Shown here piece after piece: positions 33,961-44,214 of a DNA stretch of 64,000 nucleotides. Under the pieces are notes generated by a model. That model was given only the letters and a program-made list of their open reading frames with translations. It was not told the origin of the DNA and made no database searches. This stretch comes from Streptomyces albofaciens JCM 4342. Its GTDB lineage: Bacteria; Actinomycetota; Actinomycetes; Streptomycetales; Streptomycetaceae. Within the stretch, counting starts at the first letter, position 1. Every line of letters begins with the position of its first letter. The position numbers were made by a program, and so were the translations under genes. The DNA is taken from positions 434,001 to 498,000 of the forward strand of contig NZ_PDCM01000001.1 in the NCBI RefSeq assembly GCF_008634025.1, in the 5' to 3' direction.

Positions 33961-34704
33961 TCAGCGCGGCGGCTCGGGGGGCCGCTGCCGTGGCATGTTC
34001 GGGCGGGTGCCCGGCGGGAGAGTGATCCGGCCGGGCGGTGGGCCGCCGGGGTCCGGCCGCTGCCCCCACTGCGCCGTCGCGCGGGCGGCGGGCGGCAGCG
34101 GGCCCGGCCGGAACTGCGACATCCAGTCGGCGGTCTCGGCGCGCACCAGCTCCGCGATGTCCTCGTTGAAGCGGCGCAGCACGCCCAGACAGCGCTCGGC
34201 CGCCTCGCCGGCGGTGCCCTCGGTCGGGCCGAGGACCTCGCGTACGTTCTCCGACGCCCAGTCGAACTGGAGCGTATCCAGGCGCCGTTGCACCGCCTGC
34301 GCGGTCGCCACGTCCCGCATCCAGCCGGCCGTCACCCCGAAGAACCGGTCGCTGCCGACGCACACCGCCGCCACCAGCAGTGCCAGGTACCCCCACTTCG
34401 CGCCGCCGGGGGCCACCCCGGTGAGATCCAGCAGCGGCAGCAGGCCGCCGACCGCGACACCGGCGGCGGCGCCCAGCCGCAGCGCCCGCGCGCCGCGCCG
34501 CTTGGCCACCCGGTCGCGCAGATACCAGGACGCGGCCTGGAGGGCGCCCGCCTCGACCCAGTGGTACAGCTCGTCGAGGCGCTCAGCCGGTTCGCCCCAG
34601 TCCCCGAGCGGGAAGGCGCGGCCTCCCAGATCGCGGCGACCGTCGCCGCCCGGCCCGCGCTCCTCCCGAGGGGGCCCCTCGGGCTGCATCTCCGGCTGAC
34701 TCAC
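33961..34704 (-). CDS. SLATT-like two-helix membrane protein
   Basis: 247 residues from GTG 34704. A Pro/Glu/Gly-rich N-terminus precedes LDELYHWVEAGALQAASWYLRDRVAKRRGARALR. Two closely spaced membrane helices follow (LGAAAGVAVGGLLPLLDLTGV and WGYLALLVAAVCVGSDRFFG), then a long helical region with GWMRDVATAQAVQRRLDTLQFDWA. That architecture (amphipathic helix, 2TM hairpin, helical tail) fits the SLATT family of putative pore-forming effectors. The Pro/Arg-rich C-terminus is disordered. Unlike defence-linked SLATT genes, no nucleotidyltransferase, SLOG or TIR gene is nearby, so a housekeeping role is possible. It is divergent from purD. Confidence 0.7.
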   Translation of the reverse strand: MSQPEMQPEGPPREERGPGGDGRRDLGGRAFPLGDWGEPAERLDELYHWVEAGALQAASWYLRDRVAKRRGARALRLGAAAGVAVGGLLPLLDLTGVAPGGAKWGYLALLVAAVCVGSDRFFGVTAGWMRDVATAQAVQRRLDTLQFDWASENVREVLGPTEGTAGEAAERCLGVLRRFNEDIAELVRAETADWMSQFRPGPLPPAARATAQWGQRPDPGGPPPGRITLPPGTRPNMPRQRPPEPPR

Positions 34705-35040
34705 CCGTGCACTCCCTCAAGCAGATACGTGCGATGCGCGCGGTACGTACGAAACGGCCGGTGCGCACCCTCCTTCCTACCGCCGAACGGTTGGCCTCGC
34801 CCCCAAGATCGCTTTATTTCCGCCCGGAAGTGGTGCTGCGTCAGGTATAGGGTCATGCCCCCTCTCACTCGAAAGAGTTGCCACTGCCCGGCCTCGACCG
34901 GTTTCCACGGCTTCCGTCCGTCTCGTCCCCCGCCCGCCCCGGCCCGGCCGCCGCCCCTGTCCGCGCCGTCGGTCCGGGCCCGTACCGGGGCCGCGGGGGC
35001 GCCGGACCTGGCCCGCGCCCGCGGCGACTAGGCTGCCCAT
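34705..35040. other. Intergenic region between the SLATT-like gene and purD
   Basis: 336 bp without a supported gene. Two promoter-like boxes are visible: TATAGGGT at 34846-34853, and TAGGCT at 35029-35034 directly before purD. A 58-codon proline-rich frame from ATG 34855 is not convincing as a protein. Confidence 0.45.
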
Positions 35041-36300
<1,260 letters not shown>

Positions 36301-36844
36301 GAGGCGCTGGCCTGGGGGTGGCGCGGCCCTGACGCGTGTCCGATGTGTCCCGGGGCCGGCCCGAAGGCGCCCGTCGCGCACCGTTGGTCCGTGCCCTGAG
36401 GGCGTGCGCCGCGCGTCCCTGGCCTGCGCCGGAGCGTCCCGGCCCGGTGACCCGGCGCCCTCCGGCGGTTCCCGGGGCGCCCGTGGCCGCGCCCGTCCCG
36501 CCCGTTGCGCCCCGGTCCCGGCCGCCCCGGAGGATTTTGGCCGGGATGGGGCTCCCGGCTTTACCCAAAGCCATTCCATCGAGTGACCGCGCCGCCATCC
36601 GGCTGACGGGGCGGGATGCCCCAACTAGGGTTCCCCGCATGCGTCGTGTGGCGCCCGTGCCGCCCGTCGGCACGGCCGTCGCGGCGGCGTCCGGCAAGTG
36701 GCTCACCGGCATTGCGGTGTCAGTGGCCGGTGCCACAGTGGTGGAGAGTGAGCAACGCCGTCGGAGCCGTCCGCGACCCCGGCACCGTTGCCCCGCTCTT
36801 GTCGTCCCGTGTTCTCTTCGTCCCGTTGATCAGGGCAGCAGGGG
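36301..36844 (+). other. 544-bp region between purD and the M48-like gene
   Basis: No gene is well supported. TAGGGT at 36626-36631 begins 13 bases before an ATG at 36639, the leaderless spacing. That frame gives about 40 plausible residues (MRRVAPVPPVGTAVAAASGK...) and then runs out of frame into the next gene with Arg/Pro-rich sequence. The box is more likely a promoter for the membrane protein gene downstream. The rest is very GC-rich and repetitive in composition. Confidence 0.4.
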
Positions 36845-38722
36845 GTGTACAGGCTGGTGGCAGGTCCGGAAGCAGGAGCAGAGGCGGCGCGCGCCCGCGC
36901 GCTCGCGGTGCTGCGGATCCGCGGCGCGGCGCTGGGCGTGGCCCTGGTGCCCGCGGCGGTGGCCGTGGTGCTGCTCGTCGGCGGACTGACCGGCCGCATC
37001 GGCCGCGCCGATCCCGTCACGAGCTCCACCGGCTGGGACACGGCGCGCTGGGTGGTCACCGCCCTCGCGCTGGTCGTCCTGCTGCTGGCGGCGCTGGTGA
37101 CGACCGTCGTCGTGCGGGCCCGGCCCGCGCTGAGCCCGTCCGTCCCCATAGCGGAGGAGTCCGCCCCCGACCTGTACCGCCTGGTGCGGGACCTGGCCGA
37201 CCGCCTGGAGGTGCCCGCCCCGTCCGCGATAGCCCTGACGCCGGACTGCGACAGCTGGCTGGAGGACCGTACGCACCGCGCGCACGGTCCGCCGCGCGGC
37301 AAGGCGGCGGGCGGCGGGCGCGCCGGAGCGCGTGGGGGCGCGCGCGCCGTGCAGGCGCCGGTCCTGGTGATCGGCTCGCCGTTCATGTGGTGGATGCGGG
37401 TCGCCGAACTGCGGGCGCTGCTGGCGCCCGTCGTGGCCGGGACCGGCCCGTCCGCCAATCCGGACATAGCCGCGGCCCGCCGCTTCGTCCGCGGCCTGGA
37501 CGCCGCGGTGGCGGTCTCCGCGCGCGCCAAGAACCCCTTGGGCGCGCCGGCGTCCGCGTTCGTCGGCTGGGTCGCGCGCCTGCTGCTCCGGGCCTGTCGT
37601 GAGCACGCCATGGAGATGGAGCGCTGTGTCGCCGCCGCCGCCTCCGAGCGCGCGCAGAACGTGGACTACGGCCTGCGGATCGTCGCCCAGGAGCAGGTCG
37701 GCCTGGCGTACGCGGGCTGGGACCGGCTGCTGACCCGGGTCGCGCTGCCCGCCTGGCGCCTGGGCCGCTGGCCCTCCCGGCTGGACGCCGGCGTGGTGTC
37801 CGCGCTCACCGAACTGTCCCGGCGCGACCGTCTGGCCGAAGGTTTCACCTCGCGCCTGGGCGAGCGCCCCGCGTGCGACCTCCTGGAGGAGCCCGGCGCC
37901 GTGGACCGCGCCGCCTCCCTCCTCGCCGCCCGCCTCTTCCACGGCGGCCCGGCCGAGCCGGGGCCGGACTGGTCCCCGGTCGGCTGGCAGCAGTATCCGG
38001 AGGAGGTCGTGGACCGCAAATGGCGTTTGGAGGCGGCACGACTCCACCGCGTCCTGGACGCTCTCCCGCCGATTGCGGGCGGCGGCGGCCCCGGGCGCGA
38101 GGAGCCCGGCGGCTCGGCGGGGCCGGGCGCTGCGGGGGCCGCGGAGGGGCTGGTCACGGCGGGCGGTGCGGCGGACCCGGAGGGCCCGGCCGTCGCGTAC
38201 GGTCCGGCGGTCCCGGAGGGGCCGGTCGCCGGTGAGCCCTCGCCCGGCCCGGAGAGCTCCGGGCCCACGCTGGTACGGGTCATCGAGCGCCTGGTGTCCG
38301 ACGAGCGGGCGGGCGATCTCGTCGCCGCGCGGCTCGGTGCCGAGCAGGCGCGCGAGGAGCGCGCGGAGGCGGCGCGCCAGGCCGCCCGCGAGCCGGTGGC
38401 CGACGGCCCGGACGCCGGGGTGGCCTGGGGCGACGGGCTCGCGGACGGGCTGCCGCTGTTCCCGATGCAGCCCCCGCGCACGGGCCGCGAACTGCTCGCC
38501 GACCATGTGACCGCGATGGTCTGCTGCGCCGCCGTGGACACCGCCGGAGCCGCCCCCGGCCTGGACTGGCTGGACGGCCCGATCCTGCTCGTCGACGGCG
38601 TACGCCGCTCGGACCTGGGCCACCCGGTGCTCCGGCTCGTCGACGACGGTGACGCCGGACCGCTCGTCGACTGGCTCGGCGAGGTCGGGGTACGGCCCGA
38701 GAAGCCGGTCCGGCTCGTATGA
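36845..38722 (+). CDS. Large membrane protein resembling an M48 peptidase without its zinc site
   Basis: 625 residues. Two membrane helices (about 30-52 and 72-95) are followed by ESAPDLYRLVRDLADRLEVPAPSAIALTPD, the usual opening of M48 (HtpX-like) peptidase domains. VLVIGSPFMWWMRVAELRALLAPVVAGTG then occupies the position of the HExxH helix (A-V-L-A-H-E-x-x-H). The zinc ligands are gone, so proteolysis is unlikely. The second half (about 400-480) is a Gly/Pro/Ala linker and a C-terminal alpha/beta segment with two adjacent Cys (MVCCAAVD). GTG 36845 is the longest start; GTG 36857 is possible. It may be an envelope scaffold. Function unknown; the relation to M48 is my reading of the pattern. 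Confidence 0.72.
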   Translation: MYRLVAGPEAGAEAARARALAVLRIRGAALGVALVPAAVAVVLLVGGLTGRIGRADPVTSSTGWDTARWVVTALALVVLLLAALVTTVVVRARPALSPSVPIAEESAPDLYRLVRDLADRLEVPAPSAIALTPDCDSWLEDRTHRAHGPPRGKAAGGGRAGARGGARAVQAPVLVIGSPFMWWMRVAELRALLAPVVAGTGPSANPDIAAARRFVRGLDAAVAVSARAKNPLGAPASAFVGWVARLLLRACREHAMEMERCVAAAASERAQNVDYGLRIVAQEQVGLAYAGWDRLLTRVALPAWRLGRWPSRLDAGVVSALTELSRRDRLAEGFTSRLGERPACDLLEEPGAVDRAASLLAARLFHGGPAEPGPDWSPVGWQQYPEEVVDRKWRLEAARLHRVLDALPPIAGGGGPGREEPGGSAGPGAAGAAEGLVTAGGAADPEGPAVAYGPAVPEGPVAGEPSPGPESSGPTLVRVIERLVSDERAGDLVAARLGAEQAREERAEAARQAAREPVADGPDAGVAWGDGLADGLPLFPMQPPRTGRELLADHVTAMVCCAAVDTAGAAPGLDWLDGPILLVDGVRRSDLGHPVLRLVDDGDAGPLVDWLGEVGVRPEKPVRLV

Positions 38723-39011
38723 GGGGCGCCGACGGCGCGCGCGGGGCGTACGGGGGCGCATTCGGGGGCATGAAGAAGCCGAGTGCGCCTGTTGTGTGCG
38801 TCCGCTCCGTATCACCCGCACGACCGGGCTGAACGTTCCCCTCCCGTGCGTCGTTCATGGCCGGAACCCTCGCGAATTCACGACGAAGGGTGACGGAGCA
38901 AGTGCGTAATGTGATGTGCTGGAAGCGGCCCCGGTCGTTCAATCGAGCACGAAATCTGAGTGCCGCGGCGGCCTGCTCAGTCGGCGGGGGGACGCAGGGA
39001 GGGGAGTCGAA
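38723..39011 (+). promoter_or_regulatory. Promoter region of the dimethylformamidase-like gene
   Basis: 289 bp with no gene. TAATGT at 38908-38913, within GTGCGTAATGTGATGTGC, is a good -10 candidate about 100 bp upstream of the next start. GGAGGGGAG, seven bases before GTG 39012, is the ribosome site. Confidence 0.45.
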
Positions 39012-40490
39012 GTGGGGACGGAGCAGATCCGGCGCTGGGAGTCGGGAGCGCTTGCGCACGCGGTCACGGATCCGTTCGGCCAGGGCCCGCTGCCCTGGCT
39101 GCGCGGCAGCGAGAACTACTTCGACTCCGGTCAGGTGGTCCCCTGGTACGTGGACCCGGCGGTCGCCCCCGGCGAGAAGCGCCTGCCCTCGCCCCGCTCC
39201 AGTGCCGGCCCCCGTACCGCCGACGACGTGCGCCAGCAGATCAAGGGCTTCGTCAGCACCGGCGCGGTGGCCCCCGGCGAGGCCATCGACTTCCGGGTCT
39301 CGGTCGACCCGCCCCAGCCCTTCAGCATCGACATCTACCGCATCGGCCACTACGCGGGCACCGGCGCCGCCAAGATCACCACGAGTCCGCGGCTGGCCGG
39401 CATCGTGCAGCCCGCGCCGCTCGCCGCCGACCGCACGGTCTCCTGCCACCACTGGTGGCTGTCCTGGCGCCTCCAGGTCCCCGCGTACTGGAAACTGGGC
39501 GCCTACGTGGCCGTCCTGACCACCGCCGACGGCCACCGCAGCCACGTCCCCTTCACGGTCCGCGACACCCACCCCGCCGACCTCCTGCTGCTCCTGCCCG
39601 ACATCACCTGGCAGGCGTACAACCTCTACCCGGAGGACGGGCGCACCGGCGCCAGCCTGTACCACGCCTGGGACGCGGACGGTTCGCTGCTCGGCGAGCC
39701 CGACGCCGCCACCACCGTCTCCTTCGACCGCCCGTACGCGGGCGCGGGCCTGCCGCTCCACGTGGGCCACGCCTACGACTTCATCCGCTGGGCCGAGCGC
39801 TACGGCTACGACCTCGCGTACGCCGACGCCCGCGATCTGCACGCCGGTCTGGTCGACCCGTCCCGCTACCGCGGCCTGGTCTTCCCCGGCCACGACGAGT
39901 ACTGGTCCCAGCCCATGCGCCGGACCGCCGAGCTGGCCCGCGACAGCGGCACCTCGCTCGTCTTCCTGTCCGCCAACACCATGTACTGGCAGGTCGAACT
40001 GGCCCCCTCGCCCGCCGGCCCGGACTCCCTGCTCAGCTGCCGCAAACGCCAGGGTCCCGGCAAGCCCGCCCTGTGGCGCGAGGCCGGCGACCCGGAGCAG
40101 CTGCTGATGGGCATCCAGTACGCCGGCCGGGTGCCGGAGCCCGCGCCCCTGGTCGTCCGCAACGCCGACCACTGGATGTGGGAGGCCACCGGCGCCCACG
40201 AGGGCGACGAGCTGCCCGGCCTGGTCGCCGGTGAGGCCGACCGGTACTTCCCCCGTACGGCCCTGCCGGAGCACAGCCACCGCATCCTGCTGGCGCACTC
40301 CCCGTACGAGGACAGCGAGGGCGCCCGCCGCCATCAGGAGACCTCGCTCTACCGCGCCCTCAGCGGGGCCCTGGTGTTCGCCTCCGGCACCTTCGCCTGG
40401 TCCCCGGCCCTGGACCGCCCCGGCCATGTGGACGAGCGCATCCAGCGCGCCACGGCCAACCTGCTCGACCGCATCTGCAAGCGGGACTGA
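39012..40490 (+). CDS. N,N-dimethylformamidase beta-subunit-like protein
   Basis: 492 residues. It matches the C-terminal domain family of the dimethylformamidase large subunit: RGSENYFDSGQVVPWYVDP, FSIDIYRIGHYAGTGA (beta-sandwich entry), LLPDITWQAYNLYPEDG, YRGLVFPGHDEYWSQPMR and a C-terminal FASGTFAWSPALD with TANLLDRI. No signal peptide is seen. In true DMFase this fold carries a mononuclear iron site; whether the iron ligands are kept cannot be judged here. No alpha-subunit gene is adjacent. Actinomycete paralogues are common and mostly uncharacterised. GTG 39012 is chosen for its strong ribosome site. Confidence 0.82.
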   Translation: MGTEQIRRWESGALAHAVTDPFGQGPLPWLRGSENYFDSGQVVPWYVDPAVAPGEKRLPSPRSSAGPRTADDVRQQIKGFVSTGAVAPGEAIDFRVSVDPPQPFSIDIYRIGHYAGTGAAKITTSPRLAGIVQPAPLAADRTVSCHHWWLSWRLQVPAYWKLGAYVAVLTTADGHRSHVPFTVRDTHPADLLLLLPDITWQAYNLYPEDGRTGASLYHAWDADGSLLGEPDAATTVSFDRPYAGAGLPLHVGHAYDFIRWAERYGYDLAYADARDLHAGLVDPSRYRGLVFPGHDEYWSQPMRRTAELARDSGTSLVFLSANTMYWQVELAPSPAGPDSLLSCRKRQGPGKPALWREAGDPEQLLMGIQYAGRVPEPAPLVVRNADHWMWEATGAHEGDELPGLVAGEADRYFPRTALPEHSHRILLAHSPYEDSEGARRHQETSLYRALSGALVFASGTFAWSPALDRPGHVDERIQRATANLLDRICKRD

Positions 40491-40505
40491 GGCACCGGGG
40501 GAGGG

Positions 40506-41426
40506 CTAGCGCCCCGCCATCGGTCCGAGTTCCCGCGCCAGCGCCACCGTCAGCGCCCGGAAGATCCGTACCTCCGGGTTCGGGTCGCCGGTCCGCGTCG
40601 CGAGCACGCTGTGCGCGTACGGCGCGTCCAGCACCGGCACGTACACCGTCCCGGGCCACGGGTAGTAGCGGGCGAAGGACTTCAGCCCGGAGCCCGCGCC
40701 GCGGCCCGCCGCGACGCTGGTCAGCACGTCGTGCGGGGTCAGCGCGCAGTCCGGGGCGCGGCGCTCGCCCGCGTCGAAGTACAGGTAGTCGGTGAACGGC
40801 CGCGGCGTGTGCCGGGGCAGCCGCAGGTACGGCAGGTCGATGACGTCCGCGACCCGTACACCCGTCGCCGCGGCGTCCGCGAGCGGCGAGGCCGCCGGGA
40901 CCGCGACGATCCGCTGCTCGGTGGTCAGGATGTCCACCTCGATGCCCTCGCCCCGGATCGCGGGCCGTACGAACGCGACGTCCACCCGGTCCTCGCGCAG
41001 CGCGCTGCAGTGCTCCGTGAAGGTGAGCTGGACCAGCTTCAGCGGGACCTCCGGGCGGGCCCGGCGGAAGGCGTTCACGGCCGCCGGTGTCACCTCGGCC
41101 GAACCGTGCCCCATCACCCCGACCCGCAGCCCGCGCGCCGCCCGGGACGAGGCCGCCGACGCGCGCTCCGCGGCCTCGGTCACGTCCTCCACGGCGGCGT
41201 TCGCGGCGGCCAGCAGCGTACGGGCGTGGGAGGCCAGCCGCTGCCCGGCGGCGGTCGGCCGTACGGGGCCGTTGCCGCGGTCCAGCAGCCGGGCGCCGAG
41301 CTCGCGCTCCAGCTGCTGCACGTGCTGGGTGACCGCGGCCGGCGACAGGAAGAGCCGGGACGCGGCCCGCCCGAAATGTGCTTCCTCGACCACCGCCAGG
41401 AAGGAAGACAGCCGTCGCAGGTCCAT
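40506..41426 (-). CDS. LysR family transcriptional regulator
   Basis: 306 residues. The winged helix-turn-helix is MDLRRLSSFLAVVEEAHFGRAASRLFLSPAAVTQHVQQLERELGARLLDR, spread over residues 1-50. Residues 95-300 are the periplasmic-binding-like effector domain (LRVGVMGHGSAEVTPAAVNAF, EHCSALREDRVDVAFVRPA). ATG 41426 is preferred since TATCGT on the minus strand (41439-41434) begins 13 bases before it. It is divergent from an MFS gene across 101 bp holding a LysR-type operator and presumably controls that transporter. Confidence 0.93.
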   Translation of the reverse strand: MDLRRLSSFLAVVEEAHFGRAASRLFLSPAAVTQHVQQLERELGARLLDRGNGPVRPTAAGQRLASHARTLLAAANAAVEDVTEAAERASAASSRAARGLRVGVMGHGSAEVTPAAVNAFRRARPEVPLKLVQLTFTEHCSALREDRVDVAFVRPAIRGEGIEVDILTTEQRIVAVPAASPLADAAATGVRVADVIDLPYLRLPRHTPRPFTDYLYFDAGERRAPDCALTPHDVLTSVAAGRGAGSGLKSFARYYPWPGTVYVPVLDAPYAHSVLATRTGDPNPEVRIFRALTVALARELGPMAGR

Positions 41427-41466
41427 ACGTGCCACGATAAATCGCACGCGGGTCCGGTTCCGGGGG

Positions 41467-41487
41467 CCGTTCACGATTCCTGAACGG
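41467..41487. promoter_or_regulatory. LysR-type operator between lysR and MFS genes
   Basis: CCGTTCA (41467-41473) and TGAACGG (41481-41487) are perfect inverted arms around seven bases. They contain a T-N11-A motif (T41471, A41483) as required for LysR boxes. It lies 40-60 bases from both divergent starts. Confidence 0.78.
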
Positions 41488-41527
41488 AGGCGGCGCCGAC
41501 GCCCTCCGGCCTCGTACAACGGCCTCC

Positions 41528-42886
41528 ATGAGCACGTCGTCCGCCGATCGCCGCACCACTGCCGCCGCCCCCGCCCCCGCCCCCGCCGCTCGCCGCGCGG
41601 ACGGACCCGGCGCCCTGGCCGCCCCCGCACCGCCGCGCACCGCGCCCGGTGCGCCCGGCCCCGCCGCCGGTGGTTCCGCCCGGCCCCGCCACTGGCTGCG
41701 CGCGGGCTGGATGATGACGGCCTCCGGCTGGAGCGCCAACCAGTTCTCCGCCCTGCTCGGCGCCTACCGCGGCGACCTGGGCCTGACCACGGCCACCACC
41801 ACCGCCCTCTTCGCGGTGTACGTGCTCGGACTGATCCCGGGGCTGCTGCTGGGCGGCCCGCTGGCCGACCGGCGCGGCCGGCGCCCCGTGGTCTTCACCG
41901 CGCTCGCCACGGCGGCCGTGGCGACCTGCCTCCTGATGGCGGGCCCGGCCGCCGCCTGGCTGCTGTGGCCGGGCCGCTTCCTGACCGGCCTCGGCGCGGG
42001 CGCCCTGCTCACCGCGGGCAGCGTCTGGATCAAGGAACTGTCGTCCGCCCCGCACGACCCGGACACCGCCCCCGGCCCGGCGGCCCGCCGCTCCGGCCTC
42101 TTCCTCTCCGCCGGGTTCGCCTCCGGCGGGCTGGCCGCCGCGCTGATCGCCCAGTGGGCGCCGTACCCGATGATCACGGCGTATGTGCCGCACCTGGTGC
42201 TGTCGGCGGTGGCGGCGGTGGCCGCGGGCCGGGCGCCCGAGACGGTCCGGACCGGGACCGCGCACCGTCCGGCCGCCCACGAGGCGCGCCCGGTCGTACA
42301 TGATCACGCGGCGCAAGGGGCCGGTGCAGCGTCCTTCCGGCGCCTGGTCGCCCCGGTGGCCCCCTGGGTCTTCGCCGCGCCGACCCTCGCTTTCGTGACC
42401 CTTCCGGGGCTCGTCGGCGCGCGCCTGGACGGCTGGCAGACGGTGTACGCGGGTGTCGCCACCGCCGTGACCCCCGGCGCCGGGCTGCTGGTAGCGCCGC
42501 TCGCCCGCCGGCTCGCCGCCCGGCACCGCCTGGCCACCGCCGTCACCGGCCTGGCCGCCGTCGCGCTCGGTCTCCTGACCGGCGCCGTCGCCGTCACGGC
42601 CGTACAGCCCGCCGTCGCCCTGGGGGCCGCGGTGCTGCTCGGCGCCGGATACGGGCTGTGCGTGGCGTACGGCCTGACCGAGGTCGCCGCGCTCGCGCCG
42701 CCGCACCGGCTGGCCCGGCTCACCGCCCGCTTCTGGACCCTCGCCTACCTGGGCTTCTTCGCCCCGTACGGCGTCACCCTGCTCGGCGCGCTCTGGTCCC
42801 CGCAGGTCATCCTCGCCGCCGCGGCGCTGCTGGCCGTCCTCACTCTTGGGGCGGTCGTCCGCGCGGCGCATCGCGTCCGGGGCTGA
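41528..42886 (+). CDS. MFS transporter
   Basis: 452 residues, about twelve membrane helices from residue 57 on, after an Ala/Pro-rich N-terminal tail. The loop 2-3 motif GGPLADRRGRRPVVF is the classic MFS signature (G-x-x-x-D-R-x-G-R-R). PGRFLTGLGAGALLTAGSVWIKEL resembles motif C-like segments of drug/metabolite exporters. A His-rich central loop (AHEARPVVHDHAAQ) joins the halves. The substrate is not predictable; control by the divergent LysR protein is likely. TACAAC begins 14 bases before the ATG, so the mRNA may be leaderless. Confidence 0.88.
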   Translation: MSTSSADRRTTAAAPAPAPAARRADGPGALAAPAPPRTAPGAPGPAAGGSARPRHWLRAGWMMTASGWSANQFSALLGAYRGDLGLTTATTTALFAVYVLGLIPGLLLGGPLADRRGRRPVVFTALATAAVATCLLMAGPAAAWLLWPGRFLTGLGAGALLTAGSVWIKELSSAPHDPDTAPGPAARRSGLFLSAGFASGGLAAALIAQWAPYPMITAYVPHLVLSAVAAVAAGRAPETVRTGTAHRPAAHEARPVVHDHAAQGAGAASFRRLVAPVAPWVFAAPTLAFVTLPGLVGARLDGWQTVYAGVATAVTPGAGLLVAPLARRLAARHRLATAVTGLAAVALGLLTGAVAVTAVQPAVALGAAVLLGAGYGLCVAYGLTEVAALAPPHRLARLTARFWTLAYLGFFAPYGVTLLGALWSPQVILAAAALLAVLTLGAVVRAAHRVRG

Positions 42887-43079
42887 GCGGATCCGACCAG
42901 ATCCGACCGGGCCAGGCCGGGGCAGACTGAATCAAGCCCAGTCCGACCGTGGTGTCCGGCCGGGGGCCGTACCGGACGCCGGTCCCGCACATGCGGCCTC
43001 CCGCGACCCTGGGACGCCGTCCCGTCCCCGCATACGGGAGAATCGGACCGACGCCTGGATCAACCTACGCGGAGGCAGC

Positions 43080-43982
43080 GTGTCCGGTTTCGTAGAAAAG
43101 CCCGAGGCAGTGGAGGTCCCGGGGCTCACCCACCTCCACACCGGCAAGGTGCGCGACCTCTACCAGAACGCCGCCGGCGACCTGGTCATGGTGGCGAGCG
43201 ACCGCATCTCGGCTTTCGACTGGGTGCTGCCCACCGAGATCCCGGACAAGGGGCGGGTGCTCACCCAGCTCTCGCTGTGGTGGTTCGACCAGCTGGCCGA
43301 TCTCATCCCCAACCACGTGCTGTCCACGGAGCTGCCGCCCGGCGCCCCGGCCGACTGGGAAGGCCGTACGACGGTCTGCAAGTCGCTGGCGATGATCCCG
43401 GTGGAGTGCGTCGCCCGCGGCTATCTCACGGGCTCCGGCCTCGTCGAGTACCAGCAGACCCGTACGGTCTGCGGGCTGGCGCTGCCGGAGGGCCTGACCG
43501 ACGGCTCGGAACTGCCTGCCGCGATCTTCACCCCCGCCACCAAGGCCGCCGTCGGCGAGCACGACGAGAACGTCGCGTACGAGGAGGTCGCCCGCCAGAT
43601 CGGCGCCGAGACCGCCGCCCAGCTGCGGCAGGCCACCCTCGCCGTGTACGGGCGGGCCCGCGGCATCGCCCGCGAGCGCGGCATCGTCCTGGCGGACACC
43701 AAGTTCGAGTTCGGCTTCGACGGCGCGCGGCAGCTGACGCTGGCGGACGAGGTCCTCACCCCGGACTCGTCCCGCTTCTGGCCCGCGGACACCTGGGAGC
43801 CGGGCCGGGCCCAGCCCTCCTTCGACAAGCAGTACGTCCGCGACTGGCTCACCTCCCCGGCCTCCGGCTGGGACCGGAAGAGCGAACAGCCGCCCCCGCC
43901 CCTGCCCCGGGAAACCGTCGACCGCACGCGCGCCAAGTACATCGAGGCGTACGAGCGGCTCACGGGGACGAGCTGGGAGTAG
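43080..43982 (+). CDS. purC: SAICAR synthetase
   Basis: 300 residues. It condenses CAIR with aspartate and ATP, the seventh or eighth step of purine synthesis. Signatures are LTHLHTGKVRDLYQ, MVASDRISAFDWVLPTEIPDKG (ATP and substrate loops), VECVARGYLTGSG, GEHDENVAYEE, LADTKFEFGFD and DEVLTPDSSRFWP. It is the longer (about 300-residue) form. GTG 43080 has GGAGG four bases upstream. A bidirectional terminator separates it from the convergent tRNA gene. Confidence 0.97.
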   Translation: MSGFVEKPEAVEVPGLTHLHTGKVRDLYQNAAGDLVMVASDRISAFDWVLPTEIPDKGRVLTQLSLWWFDQLADLIPNHVLSTELPPGAPADWEGRTTVCKSLAMIPVECVARGYLTGSGLVEYQQTRTVCGLALPEGLTDGSELPAAIFTPATKAAVGEHDENVAYEEVARQIGAETAAQLRQATLAVYGRARGIARERGIVLADTKFEFGFDGARQLTLADEVLTPDSSRFWPADTWEPGRAQPSFDKQYVRDWLTSPASGWDRKSEQPPPPLPRETVDRTRAKYIEAYERLTGTSWE

Positions 43983-44071
43983 CGGCGCCGCGGGGCCGGC
44001 GGCAGCGGTGTGGGGCCGGGCGTCCCGGCCCCACGGGCGCGGGCCCGGCCCCTCCCGCGCCCCGCACGAAG

Positions 44072-44100
44072 AAGGCCCCGGTCACGAGGACCGGGGCCTT
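44072..44100. terminator. Bidirectional terminator between purC and tRNA-Gly
   Basis: AAGGCCCCGGTC and GACCGGGGCCTT form a perfect 12-bp stem with a five-base loop. TTCCC follows on the plus strand and CTTCTTCG on the minus strand, so it serves purC and the tRNA gene. Confidence 0.92.
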
Positions 44101-44107
44101 TTCCCTG

Positions 44108-44180
44108 AGCGGACGACGAGGCTCGAACTCGCGACCTCAACCTTGGCAAGGTTGCGCTCTACCAACTGAGCTACGTCCGC
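44108..44180 (-). tRNA. tRNA-Gly (anticodon GCC)
   Basis: 73 nt without encoded CCA. The acceptor GCGGACG pairs with CGTCCGC. The D-loop AGTTGGTA keeps GG, the anticodon loop TTGCCAA reads GCC, and the T-arm GCGAG-TTCGAGC-CTCGT is canonical. It is identical to the copy at 48613-48685. A TATAGT -10 box (minus strand 44219-44214) overlaps the stop of the upstream response regulator gene. Confidence 0.96.
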
Positions 44181-44214
44181 CTGCCCCGCGCTCAGCGGCG
44201 CGGTGCGGGCTCCA

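Noticed and set aside
34855..35031. 58-codon frame from ATG 34855 just after a TATAGGGT box
   Set aside because: The box is only seven bases from the ATG, there is no ribosome site, and the product is Pro/Ala/Arg-rich and ends next to the purD promoter.
36639..36844. Leaderless-type small gene starting at ATG 36639 (TAGGGT 13 bases upstream)
   Set aside because: Only about 40 residues look protein-like. The frame then continues out of phase through the next gene with Arg/Trp/Cys-rich sequence, so the box is better read as a promoter.
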